A DNA stretch of 16,007 bases. It comes from BOKV01 sp041739225 (GTDB lineage: Bacteria; Pseudomonadota; Alphaproteobacteria; Rhizobiales; Rhizobiaceae). This document shows, one piece after another, positions 1-7,501 of the stretch. Where the stretch lies: positions 1 through 16,007 of the forward strand of contig JBGSOG010000051.1 of the NCBI GenBank assembly GCA_041739225.1, in the 5' to 3' direction. A program made the position numbers and the translations under genes. How positions within the stretch are numbered: the stretch's first letter is position 1; the number at the start of each line of letters is the position of its first letter. Below the pieces are notes generated by a model. That model saw only the letters and a list, made by a program, of their open reading frames with translations, was not told the origin of the DNA and made no database searches.

Positions 1-1093
1 GCAGATGCAGGTTGAAAGCCAGGTCGGGCGCGGCTCGACCTTCCATTTCGAGATCGAACTGCCGATGCACGGTGCCAGCGAAAAGCGCAAGCGCATCCCG
101 GTCGATGTCACCGGTTCAAAAATCCTCGTCGTCGACGACAATGCCGTCAACCGCGCCATCCTCATGGAACAAATGGCCGCCTGGAGATTCGACGCGGCCT
201 CGGCAAGTTCCGGACATGAGGCATTGGCCATCATCCGGGCGGCGCGTGAGCGCGGCATCAAGATTGACGGCGTGATCCTCGACTACCATATGCCGCAGAT
301 GACCGGCGCTGACGTTGCACGGGAAATTCGCCAGATCAGCGGAACTGATTTTTCCAACGGTGCAATTCCGGTCGTCATGCTGACGTCGGTGGACCAGATG
401 GAAAACGGCAAGTCTTTTTCAACGCTGGGCGTACAGGCGCACCTGACCAAGCCCGCCCGTGCCTCGGTGTTGTTCGAGGCGCTGGTACAGGTGTTGCAGG
501 AAGCTGGCGGGGCGGTGGCAGAAAACATGGAAAGCCGCGAAGGGATCGCCGCAGCACGCATGATCGGCAACATGGACGTTTCGCAAACCATCGTTCCCGA
601 GGAAGCGGAGACGGATACGGCGTGTCCGGTTTTGCAGGAAGAGCCCAATACAATGAAATCGCCAGAACTGAGGCTGGTCGAGAAGGCTGCATCTTCCGGA
701 GGCGTTGATATCCTGGTTGCCGAAGACAATGATGTTAACCGGATTGTCTTTGCACAAATCCTGTCACTGACAAATTGGTCCTTTGCCATGGCGATGGATG
801 GCGATGAGGTCATAGCCAAGCACAGCGAACTGCGCCCCCGCCTGATCCTGATGGACGTATCCATGCCCGGGCGAAACGGCCTTGAAGCAACCCGCATCAT
901 CCGCAATTCGGAGGCGGTCCGTGGCAGGCACACCCCAATCATCGGCGTTACTGCGCATGCATTGAAAGGCGACCGCGAACGGTGCCTGGATGCGGGCATG
1001 GACGACTATCTGTCGAAGCCGGTATCGCCAGATCTGCTTATCAGCAGGATCAGCCAATGGCTGGAAGCGGAATCATTGCGGGAATCGGCCTGA
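1..1093 (+). CDS. Hybrid sensor histidine kinase, C-terminal part with two receiver domains (5' end outside window)
   Basis: The reading frame is open from the left edge, so the gene begins outside the window. The first residues (numbering from the Met at base 5), MQVESQVGRGSTFHFEIEL, match the end of a histidine-kinase ATPase domain (G2 box and last strand). Two receiver domains follow. REC1 spans about residues 38-165, with the acidic pair D44/D45, phospho-acceptor D93 in LDYHMP, T127 and K149. REC2 spans about 234-355, with E240/D241, D284 in LMDVSMP, T317-region GVTAHAL and K338. Both look intact and phosphorylatable. A linker of about 70 residues, rich in Glu, separates them, and no HPt domain follows before the stop, so an external phosphotransfer protein is likely needed (inference). 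The input signal cannot be told because the sensor part is missing. The downstream gene is dut, 72 bases away. Confidence 0.93.
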   Translation, partial: QMQVESQVGRGSTFHFEIELPMHGASEKRKRIPVDVTGSKILVVDDNAVNRAILMEQMAAWRFDAASASSGHEALAIIRAARERGIKIDGVILDYHMPQMTGADVAREIRQISGTDFSNGAIPVVMLTSVDQMENGKSFSTLGVQAHLTKPARASVLFEALVQVLQEAGGAVAENMESREGIAAARMIGNMDVSQTIVPEEAETDTACPVLQEEPNTMKSPELRLVEKAASSGGVDILVAEDNDVNRIVFAQILSLTNWSFAMAMDGDEVIAKHSELRPRLILMDVSMPGRNGLEATRIIRNSEAVRGRHTPIIGVTAHALKGDRERCLDAGMDDYLSKPVSPDLLISRISQWLEAESLRESA

Positions 1094-1124
1094 CCGGCCA
1101 GTGCATCTTGGCTTTTGCCGGGCA

Positions 1125-1146
1125 ATGAACGATAGGTGACGTTCAT
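1125..1146. promoter_or_regulatory. Perfect 7-bp inverted repeat between the hybrid kinase gene and dut
   Basis: ATGAACG (1125-1131) and CGTTCAT (1140-1146) are exact reverse complements separated by 8 bases. The repeat ends 19 bases before the dut start codon. It could be a repressor site or a leader hairpin for dut. It is not followed by a T run, so it is not a standard terminator. No known regulator site was recognised. Confidence 0.35.
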
Positions 1147-1165
1147 CAAACCCCGGTAGCAGACC

Positions 1166-1630
1166 ATGAGACAGCCAAACCCCTCCACGCCGATTGCCGG
1201 CATTGTCCGGTTGCCACACGGCCAGGGCCTTGAATTGCCGCAGTACCAGACAGAACATTCCGCAGGCATGGATCTGCCGGCTGCGGTATTGGAGCCTGTA
1301 ACCTTGGTCGCGGGTGCCCGCACGCTGGTTCCCACCGGCTTTGTGCTTGAATTGCCGCATGGCCATGAGGCACAGGTTCGCCCCCGATCCGGACTGGCAC
1401 TCAAACACGGGGTCACCGTCCTCAATTCCCCGGGAACCATTGACGCGGACTATCGCGGCGAAGTGCAGGTATTGCTGGCAAATTTCGGCGGCGAGCCGTT
1501 CGTCATCACCCGCGGCATGCGCATTGCGCAATTGGTCATTGCTCCGGTCACGCAAGTGATGTTGGAAGAGCGCAATCTGCCAGGCACGACTGCGCGCGGC
1601 GATGGTGGTTTCGGATCAACCGGAACTTAA
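1166..1630 (+). CDS. dut: Deoxyuridine 5'-triphosphate nucleotidohydrolase (dUTPase)
   Basis: Hydrolyses dUTP to dUMP and pyrophosphate in the cytoplasm, keeping uracil out of DNA and supplying dUMP for thymidylate synthesis. The protein is 154 residues, the usual length of the trimeric family. All five family motifs are present: I at 31-39 (HSAGMDLPA), II at 71-79 (VRPRSGLAL), III at 90-99 (GTIDADYRGE) with catalytic Asp93 and the uracil-stacking Tyr96, IV at 117-125 (GMRIAQLVI), and the Gly-rich motif V at 144-153 (RGDGGFGSTG) that closes over the triphosphate. The ATG at 1166 has only a weak Shine-Dalgarno, but the next in-frame Met lies inside motif I, so no later start is possible. Its stop overlaps the stop of the convergent dehydrogenase gene. 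Confidence 0.97.
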   Translation: MRQPNPSTPIAGIVRLPHGQGLELPQYQTEHSAGMDLPAAVLEPVTLVAGARTLVPTGFVLELPHGHEAQVRPRSGLALKHGVTVLNSPGTIDADYRGEVQVLLANFGGEPFVITRGMRIAQLVIAPVTQVMLEERNLPGTTARGDGGFGSTGT

Positions 1631-2376
1631 GCGGGAATCTTGATACCTTTCCAGTCGAGGACATCTCCGCTTTGCTCCGGCGTCAGGGCGTCAATGACCG
1701 CAACAAGACTTGCAGCAGACTCGTCCGCAGAAAGCTTGGCCGATGAAGCCGAACCAAATGGCGCAGACAACCTTGTTTCGACTGTCCCCGGATGCAGGCC
1801 GGCAATGATCGCCTTGGGGTTCTTTCGTTTCAACTCGACTGAAAACGTCCGGATGATTTGGTTGAGGGCCGCCTTGGACGCCCGGTAGGAATACCAGCCA
1901 CCCAGTCTGTTGTCGGAAATGCTGCCAACCCGCGCCGAAAGAGCAACCATGACGCTGCGACGGTCGCGGTCCAACAACGGTGCAAAGTGCTTGAAAACCA
2001 ACGCAGGGCCGATCGCGTTGATTGCCACAACTTGCGCAAATGCCATCGGATCAATGTTGCGCCAGTCTTTTTCCGGCTGGATTTCACCTGCCCGGTGCAA
2101 CACCCCGGTGGCGACAATCACCAAATGGACCGGCCCGGCAATTGATTTTGCAACGGTGGCAATTTGTGCCTCATGGGTTATGTCGGCATGGTGTACAACC
2201 ACTTTTCCAAATGGGCCCTGCCCGAAGTCCGTGACATGCGTTCGGGCAACGGCATGAACACACGCGACATCAGCCCTTTGCGCCAAAAGCTGGACAAAAG
2301 CCGCACCCACGCCACCTGCGGCACCAAAAACCACGACCTGGCTCGAATTGTTGTCAGTCTGGTTTTCCGTGTGCAT
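1627..2376 (-). CDS. Short-chain dehydrogenase/reductase family protein (CsgA/C-factor-like)
   Basis: A classical Rossmann-fold NAD(P)-dependent oxidoreductase of 249 residues. The nucleotide-binding motif is GAAGGVGAA at 18-26, with the HHADIT strand end at 62-67 and the conserved Asn at 120 (AINAIGP). The catalytic residues are Ser147 in VALSARVGS and the Y164-R-A-S-K168 pair, and PG at 196-197 marks the cofactor nicotinamide loop. The pattern HPGTVETRLSAPF resembles the C-factor/CsgA-type subgroup. The substrate cannot be read from sequence. The ATG at 2376 is preceded by GGA at suitable spacing. It is transcribed divergently from the LysE-type exporter (68 bases between starts) and converges on dut with a 4-base overlap. 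Nothing ties it functionally to either neighbour. Confidence 0.9.
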   Translation of the reverse strand: MHTENQTDNNSSQVVVFGAAGGVGAAFVQLLAQRADVACVHAVARTHVTDFGQGPFGKVVVHHADITHEAQIATVAKSIAGPVHLVIVATGVLHRAGEIQPEKDWRNIDPMAFAQVVAINAIGPALVFKHFAPLLDRDRRSVMVALSARVGSISDNRLGGWYSYRASKAALNQIIRTFSVELKRKNPKAIIAGLHPGTVETRLSAPFGSASSAKLSADESAASLVAVIDALTPEQSGDVLDWKGIKIPA

Positions 2377-2444
2377 AACAAAATTCCGATTTTGGGGTCA
2401 GTTGCCGGGTTGAGCAAAGACTGCATCTATGTCAGGAGGCGCAA

Positions 2445-3062
2445 ATGAACACCGCGTCCTTCCTGACTTTCGCCATTGCCCTTGCCATTGCAGCAGCAAT
2501 ACCCGGACCCGGGGTTGCAGCCATTGTCGGCAGGGCATTGGGGATCGGATTCTGGCGGACACTGCCGATGCTGACCGGTCTGGTTCTGGGTGATCTTGCC
2601 TATCTGGTGCTGGCAATCGCCGGACTTGCTTTGGTGGCCAAGGCGTTTGCCGGCGTTTTCCTGCTGGTGCGCATTCTTGGAGCCGCCTACCTCATCTGGC
2701 TGGCGTGGAAATTCTGGACTGCCGGCATTGCCATAACCGATACCTCTGCTTCGAAGGGCGAAAATGATGGTTTCACTTCGTTTCTCGCGGGTCTCGCGCT
2801 GACATTGGGCAATCCAAAAACCATTGTGTTTTATCTTGCGATCACGCCTGCGGTCATCGACATCAACAGCGTGGATCCGGCCTCCATGCTGATGCTGGCG
2901 CTGATCACCATTGCTGTCCTTTACGTTGTCTTGCTGCCCTATGTCGCGCTTGCCGCTACTGCCCGAGCGACGCTGAAAAACCCGTCAGCGCTGCGCCGCC
3001 TCAACCAGACAGCCGCCATTGCGATGGTCGCCACGGCTATTTTCGTGCTGTCCAAAAACTGA
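2445..3062 (+). CDS. LysE/RhtB-family amino-acid exporter
   Basis: Inner-membrane translocator of 205 residues, the standard size for the LysE/RhtB superfamily that exports amino acids or their derivatives. The signature IPGPG near residue 20 ends the first membrane helix. TLGNPKTIVFY (NPK at 123-125) is the conserved motif of the second half. Five to six hydrophobic helices are visible, roughly 4-24, 41-62, 66-91, 112-135, 148-174 and 188-203, with a charged loop at 99-110. The start is well supported: AGGAGG at 2434-2439 lies 5 bases before the ATG. The substrate is unknown. The gene converges on the cyclase gene, with only 6 bases between the stop codons, which lie in an imperfect palindrome (CTGAAATTTTTCAG, 3059-3072). 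Confidence 0.92.
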   Translation: MNTASFLTFAIALAIAAAIPGPGVAAIVGRALGIGFWRTLPMLTGLVLGDLAYLVLAIAGLALVAKAFAGVFLLVRILGAAYLIWLAWKFWTAGIAITDTSASKGENDGFTSFLAGLALTLGNPKTIVFYLAITPAVIDINSVDPASMLMLALITIAVLYVVLLPYVALAATARATLKNPSALRRLNQTAAIAMVATAIFVLSKN

Positions 3063-3068
3063 AATTTT

Positions 3069-4418
3069 TCAGGCCAGCACGCGCGCCTTGACCGGCTTTT
3101 TCAGTCCGTCCACCTGGCACTGCACTTCTTTCCCGGACAGGCTCCCCCGGTAACCTTGTCTCTGCGCATCGATCCAGGTCGGACCATCGCAAATACAAGC
3201 CGATTTCAGCACCTTGTTGAATTTCTCCAGCTTGGCCGCAAGGTTGACGGCCGTGCCGATGACGGTCATTTCCAGACGCTCGCCTCCACCGACGGCGCCG
3301 TGCGAGATCATTCCGGTTGCTAGGCCGATGCCGATTGCCACCTGCGGCATCCCGGCAAATACCGGCTCGGACTCGCGCCATGTGGCATGATCGGCCAGAA
3401 TTTCCTCACAGGCGCGCAGGGCATCAGCTGCCGGAGCCTTTGATGTCCCTTCAGTGCCAAAGGTTGCCAGTATGCCATCGCCCATGAATTTGTCGATCAC
3501 GCCGCCATGCGACTGCACGACCGGCACCACCTGGCGGTGATACGCCGACAAAAGCTGCATGACGGTCGGGGCGTCCAGCTTTTGTGCAAGGGTGGTAAAG
3601 CCGCGAATGTCGATCATCATGATGGTTGCACGGCGCTTTTCGCCTTCACCGGCTTTCAGCGGCGTTGCACTGTTGCGAATGCCCTTTGCCACCGAATTGT
3701 CGAAGAAGCGGGAAAGGTCGGCTGCTGCCGATTGTTCGGCAAGGGCGGTCACCAGCAAATTGCCCGAGCCGTTTACCGCAAGCGCAAGGATTGCCGTGAC
3801 AAACAGGATGGAAAGTATCTTGTCCACTTCCGCTCCGATCAGGATCGAATTGGAGGTGAGATATTCCACATAGGACCGGGTCAACATGTTGTCGCCAGGG
3901 TCTATCTCGATAACATAATATATGACCAATCCCCAACCCAGGGCGGCCACGGCTCCAGCAGTGAGAACGAAGCGCGGCTTGAAGCGCAGGGCGCGAATGG
4001 CGATGAAAATGAACACATAAAGCAATGCAGGAGCCTTGAGGATGAAAGACGCCGGCTGCATGTACTGGATGTGGAAACTCACCATCAGCCCGTACAACAA
4101 GGCAAAATCAAAAAAGATCGAGACATAGGCCGACCAGTCAGACGGTTCGCGCAGCCAGCCCCATGCCAGTCCGAACACCGAAAGGGCGAGATAGGTTCCA
4201 AGCACCCAGGGAACTGGTGAGAAAGCGCCATCAGGACTGGTTTTAGGCGAAATTGCGTAAATGACGCAAAACATGATAATGACCATGGTCTGGATGAAGC
4301 GCGCCAGGAGTTCATTCGACCACTCGCGGCGACTGATTGCCTGCTGTACGCGCGGCGGGAGATCGGCCAAAGCTGGCGGTTTGACGAAGCTGTCGAAAAT
4401 GGAAATGGCTGTGTTCAT
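3069..4418 (-). CDS. Six-transmembrane class III adenylate/guanylate cyclase
   Basis: Membrane protein of 449 residues from the ATG at 4418. Six membrane helices lie at about 42-56, 69-89, 98-115, 127-144, 150-170 and 199-216. A linker helix (RFFDNSVAKGI, 238-248) precedes the cyclase catalytic domain at about 262-449. The metal-binding Asp residues are D270 (MMIDIRGF) and D314 (DKFMGDG). The purine-specifying Lys is K310, and its partner position holds Thr (T389 in VIGTAVN) where many bacterial enzymes have Asp. That Thr is also known from CyaC/sAC-type adenylyl cyclases, so cAMP is the more likely product. The transition-state Asn is N392, but the Arg four residues later is Lys (K396). In-frame starts at 4460 (GTG) and 4457 (ATG) would add 13-14 residues but lack a ribosome site. 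The ATG at 4418 has GGA at 8-base spacing. Possible promoter elements (TTGACG at 4488-4483, minus strand) would place the transcript start near the upstream starts. Confidence 0.93.
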   Translation of the reverse strand: MNTAISIFDSFVKPPALADLPPRVQQAISRREWSNELLARFIQTMVIIMFCVIYAISPKTSPDGAFSPVPWVLGTYLALSVFGLAWGWLREPSDWSAYVSIFFDFALLYGLMVSFHIQYMQPASFILKAPALLYVFIFIAIRALRFKPRFVLTAGAVAALGWGLVIYYVIEIDPGDNMLTRSYVEYLTSNSILIGAEVDKILSILFVTAILALAVNGSGNLLVTALAEQSAAADLSRFFDNSVAKGIRNSATPLKAGEGEKRRATIMMIDIRGFTTLAQKLDAPTVMQLLSAYHRQVVPVVQSHGGVIDKFMGDGILATFGTEGTSKAPAADALRACEEILADHATWRESEPVFAGMPQVAIGIGLATGMISHGAVGGGERLEMTVIGTAVNLAAKLEKFNKVLKSACICDGPTWIDAQRQGYRGSLSGKEVQCQVDGLKKPVKARVLA

Positions 4419-4527
4419 GGTTTTTTTCCGTAGCATGCTTTGCGCAGCCTTGCCCATCACATGACAGCGCGCAATCCGTTACCGTCAATCACCATGCCAC
4501 AAGGCAGTTGACAGTTGCGTTCACGGT

Positions 4528-4555
4528 TTGGTTCCCGTGCAAATCAGCCTTATAG
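4528..4555 (+). promoter_or_regulatory. Putative gyrB promoter
   Basis: TTGGTT at 4528-4533 and TTATAG at 4550-4555 are separated by 16 bases and resemble a housekeeping -35/-10 pair, giving a leader of about 65 bases before gyrB. A consensus TTGACA lies a little upstream (4508-4513), but no good -10 sits 17 bases from it. The region from 4419 to 4628 separates the divergent cyclase and gyrB genes, so promoters for both should lie here. This assignment is by eye only. Confidence 0.35.
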
Positions 4556-4628
4556 TCGCCGCATATCGAGATGCGAATCACAGCAACCAGGAAGCCCTTG
4601 GCAACACGGGCAAAACGCGGAATTCATG

Positions 4629-7064
4629 ATGTCAGAAATACCCGATGCCGTGCCGGAAATTGCGGCGGAGTATGACGCCGATTCGATCAAGGTATTGAAG
4701 GGTCTGGATGCGGTGCGAAAGCGCCCCGGCATGTATATCGGTGACACCGATGACGGGTCGGGTCTGCACCACATGGTCTATGAAGTCGTCGACAATGCCA
4801 TTGACGAGGCGCTCGCTGGCCACGCCGATCTGGTGACCGTGACGCTCAATGCAGACGGGTCCTGCACAGTGACTGACAATGGACGCGGGGTGCCAACCGG
4901 CATTCACACCGGTGAGGGCGTTTCGGCGGCAGAAGTCATCATGACCCAGTTGCATGCGGGCGGCAAATTCGACCAGAATTCCTACAAGGTTTCCGGCGGG
5001 CTGCACGGCGTTGGTGTTTCCGTGGTGAATGCCCTTTCCACCTTCTTGAAACTGAAGGTTCTGCAAAACGGTCACGTCCACGAAATGAGCTTCACGCACG
5101 GCGTTCCCGATGCGCCATTGAAAATCACCGGCGACTGGAGCGGACGAAACGGCACGGAGGTCACCTTCATGCCGTCGCAGCAAACATTCACCATGACCGA
5201 ATTTGACTACCACACGCTGGAACACCGGCTGCGCGAACTGGCTTTCCTCAATTCCGGCGTCCGTATTGTGCTCACCGACAAACGCGGGGTTGAGATCAAG
5301 CGCGACGAGTTGATGTATGAAGGCGGGCTCGAAGCTTTCGTGCGATATCTCGACCGCACCAAAAGCCCGCTGATTTCAGCACCCATTCACTTGCGTGGTG
5401 AAAAGGACGGCATCACCGTGGAAGTCGCGGCGTGGTGGAACGACAGCTACCATGAAAATGTGTTGTGCTTCACCAACAACATTCCGCAGCGCGATGGCGG
5501 CACCCACTTGGCCGGATTTCGTGCAGCACTCACCCGGCAGGTCACCGGATATGCTGAATCCTCAGGCATCCTGAAAAAGGAAAAGGTGACAATGACCGGC
5601 GATGATTGCCGGGAAGGCTTCACCGCCGTGTTGTCGGTCAAGGTTCCCGATCCGAAATTCTCTTCGCAAACCAAGGACAAGCTGGTTTCGTCCGAAGTGC
5701 GCCCGGTCGTGGAAAATCTTGTCGGCGAAACATTGAACCGCTGGTTTGAGGAAAACCCGTCAGAAGCGCGCATTGTCATTGGCAAGGTGGTGGAAGCTGC
5801 GGCCGCACGCGAAGCTGCACGCAAGGCGCGTGAACTGACGCGGCGCAAGGGTGCGCTTGACATAGCCTCGCTGCCCGGAAAGCTTGCCGATTGCCAGGAA
5901 CGCGATCCGGCCAAGTCGGAAGTGTTTCTCGTTGAAGGCGATTCTGCAGGCGGTTCGGCCAAACAGGGTCGTTCACGCCAGAACCAGGCGGTATTGCCGC
6001 TGCGCGGCAAGATCCTCAATGTCGAGCGGGCACGTTTTGATAAGATGCTGGGCAGCGCCGAAATCGGCACGTTGATCACAGCGCTTGGCACCGGCATCGG
6101 CAAGGACGAATTCAATATCGAGAAGCTGCGCTACCACCGCATCATCATCATGACCGATGCCGATGTTGACGGCGCGCACATTCGAACGTTGCTGCTCACC
6201 TTCTTTTTCCGGCAAATGCCGCAATTGATCGAGCGCGGGCACATCTACATTGCCCAGCCGCCGCTGTACCGGGTGACAAAGGGCAAAAGTTCGCAATATC
6301 TGAAAAACGAACGCGCGCTGGAAAACTTCCTGATTGAGGGCGGCCTTGAAGAGACCAGCCTTTCACTGGGCGGCGGCGAGGTGCGCACCGGACGCGACTT
6401 GCGCGCGGTGATCGACACGGCATTGGCGATCCGCACACTGATCGACAATTTGCATTCGCGCTACAACAAGAACGTGGTGGAACAGGCGGCAATCGCAGGC
6501 GCGCTCAATCCGGCAACCTTGAACGACGCGGTGCGCGCGCGCGCGGCTGCCAGCGCCGTGGCGCAGAGGCTTGACATCATTGCCGAGGAGACCGAGCGCG
6601 GCTGGACCGGCGAACGTCTGGAAGAAGGGGCATTGCTGTTCGAGCGAACCGTTCGCGGCGTCAAGGAAAGCGTGAAAATCGACGCAGCGCTGATCGATTC
6701 TGCCGATGCACGGCGGCTCGACCAGTATGCGGTCCAGTTGCAGGAAGTTTATGGCTCACCGCCCGCTTTCCGCCGCAAGGACGAGACTGCGGCAATCGCC
6801 GGGCCGCGCGCGTTGCTGGAATCCGTGTTTGCCACAGGGCGCAAGGGGATCACGCTGCAACGCTACAAGGGCCTTGGCGAGATGAACCCGGACCAGCTTT
6901 GGGAAACCACGCTCGACCCCGCAGCGCGTTCGCTGTTGCAGGTTCGGGTCAACGATGCCACCGACGCTGACGACCTGTTCTCCCGCCTGATGGGCGAGGA
7001 AGTCGAGCCACGCAAGATATTCATTCAGGACAATGCCTTGAGCGTCGCCAATCTGGATGTGTGA
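4629..7064 (+). CDS. gyrB: DNA gyrase subunit B
   Basis: ATPase and TOPRIM subunit of the A2B2 type II topoisomerase that introduces negative supercoils. The protein has 811 residues, a normal alphaproteobacterial length. Starting from the ATG at 4629, the GHKL ATPase domain comes first, with EVVDNAIDEA, VTDNGRGVP and the GGLHGVGVS lid motifs. The transducer domain follows, with the QTKDKL switch-lysine loop. The TOPRIM domain carries VEGDSAGG (E436) and TDADVDG (D510, D512, D514), and PLRGKILNVERARFDKML lies in the quinolone-relevant region. The C-terminal YKGLGEMNPDQLWETT is the gyrase B tail. The open frame extends to 4515, but that stretch contains the likely promoter. GGA at 4619-4621 is spaced 7 bases from the second of two adjacent ATGs (4626, 4629). 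The gene stands alone and is not in a dnaN-recF cluster. Confidence 0.97.
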   Translation: MSEIPDAVPEIAAEYDADSIKVLKGLDAVRKRPGMYIGDTDDGSGLHHMVYEVVDNAIDEALAGHADLVTVTLNADGSCTVTDNGRGVPTGIHTGEGVSAAEVIMTQLHAGGKFDQNSYKVSGGLHGVGVSVVNALSTFLKLKVLQNGHVHEMSFTHGVPDAPLKITGDWSGRNGTEVTFMPSQQTFTMTEFDYHTLEHRLRELAFLNSGVRIVLTDKRGVEIKRDELMYEGGLEAFVRYLDRTKSPLISAPIHLRGEKDGITVEVAAWWNDSYHENVLCFTNNIPQRDGGTHLAGFRAALTRQVTGYAESSGILKKEKVTMTGDDCREGFTAVLSVKVPDPKFSSQTKDKLVSSEVRPVVENLVGETLNRWFEENPSEARIVIGKVVEAAAAREAARKARELTRRKGALDIASLPGKLADCQERDPAKSEVFLVEGDSAGGSAKQGRSRQNQAVLPLRGKILNVERARFDKMLGSAEIGTLITALGTGIGKDEFNIEKLRYHRIIIMTDADVDGAHIRTLLLTFFFRQMPQLIERGHIYIAQPPLYRVTKGKSSQYLKNERALENFLIEGGLEETSLSLGGGEVRTGRDLRAVIDTALAIRTLIDNLHSRYNKNVVEQAAIAGALNPATLNDAVRARAAASAVAQRLDIIAEETERGWTGERLEEGALLFERTVRGVKESVKIDAALIDSADARRLDQYAVQLQEVYGSPPAFRRKDETAAIAGPRALLESVFATGRKGITLQRYKGLGEMNPDQLWETTLDPAARSLLQVRVNDATDADDLFSRLMGEEVEPRKIFIQDNALSVANLDV

Positions 7065-7080
7065 TCGAATTGTTTTCCGC

Positions 7081-7110
7081 TTGCTATATTAGATAGTTCT
7101 AATATATAAA
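7081..7110 (+). promoter_or_regulatory. Putative promoter of the rhodanese gene
   Basis: TTGCTA (7081-7086) and TATAAA (7105-7110) stand 18 bases apart (17 for the overlapping ATATAA). This AT-rich island stands out from the surrounding GC-rich sequence and lies 46 bases before the rhodanese start. A perfect palindrome fills the spacer and overlaps both elements. Assignment is by eye. Confidence 0.45.
7085..7106. promoter_or_regulatory. Perfect 22-bp palindromic operator (9-bp arms, 4-bp spacer)
   Basis: The arms TATATTAGA (7085-7093) and TCTAATATA (7098-7106) are exact reverse complements around TAGT. The palindrome lies within the putative promoter of the rhodanese gene, where a bound protein would block RNA polymerase. 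The two-fold symmetric, AT-rich ATTAGA-type half-site is of the kind bound by ArsR-family winged-helix repressors. Sulfide/persulfide-responsive members (BigR/SqrR type) often control rhodaneses. The family link is inference from the site's look and the downstream gene, and no such regulator gene lies in this window. A role as gyrB terminator is unlikely because the stem is nearly all A-T and no T run follows. Confidence 0.6.
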
Positions 7111-7156
7111 ATTGAGGCGCAATGATTTGCCCTCTTTCCTGCTTTCGGAGATTTCG

Positions 7157-7492
7157 ATGTTTTCAACGCTCTTTCGCCGATCCGGCGCGTCTGCCGCCAC
7201 CATTGACCATGACGCCATGGTTGCGGCGGTCAATGCACGGACGCACACACTTGTAGATGTGCGGGAAACCGGCGAGTTCCGCGGAGGCTCGATCAAGGGC
7301 GCGATGAATGTGCCATTGTCGGCATTTGACCCCGACAAGATACCTTCCGACAAACCGGTGATCCTGTTTTGCCTCAGTGGCGCGCGTTCCGGCGTTGCCA
7401 TGCAGGCAATGGAGAAGGCAGGGCGACCGAATGTCGTCAATTACCGTCCCGGCGTCTCCGGCTGGCGCATGAACGGCCTGCCTCTGGCCTGA
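7157..7492 (+). CDS. Single-domain rhodanese-like sulfurtransferase
   Basis: A 111-residue protein made of one rhodanese domain, predicted cytoplasmic because no signal peptide is visible. The active-site loop is C72-L-S-G-A-R-S78 in ILFCLSGARSG, the CxxGxR pattern that forms the cysteine persulfide. VDVRETGEF (33-41) and GAMNVPL (48-54) are the other family motifs, and YRPGVSGWRMNGLPL is the usual C-terminal GGxxxW-like end. Such proteins carry sulfane sulfur between donors such as thiosulfate or persulfides and thiol acceptors. The ATG at 7157 has GGAG at 7147-7150 with 6-base spacing; an in-frame TTG at 7112 has no such support and lies within the leader. The gene follows gyrB by 92 bases but seems separately controlled through the palindromic site at 7085-7106. 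Confidence 0.93.
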   Translation: MFSTLFRRSGASAATIDHDAMVAAVNARTHTLVDVRETGEFRGGSIKGAMNVPLSAFDPDKIPSDKPVILFCLSGARSGVAMQAMEKAGRPNVVNYRPGVSGWRMNGLPLA

Positions 7493-7501
7493 AGTACCTG
7501 C

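Noticed and set aside
283..999. A 238-codon open frame antisense to the hybrid kinase gene
   Set aside because: It lies wholly over a gene with clear receiver domains, has no family resemblance, and is explained by GC-rich codon bias on the opposite strand.
4506..4517. Tandem CAGTTG repeat between the cyclase and gyrB genes
   Set aside because: Two 6-base copies are too short to separate from chance, and no matching regulator site is known to me.
4515..4628. N-terminal extension of the gyrB frame by 38 codons
   Set aside because: The stretch holds the likely promoter, does not resemble GyrB, and the ATG at 4629 has a properly spaced GGA.
7085..7106. Palindrome after gyrB read as a gyrB terminator
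   Set aside because: The stem is almost all A-T, no T run follows, and it fits far better as an operator within the next gene's promoter.
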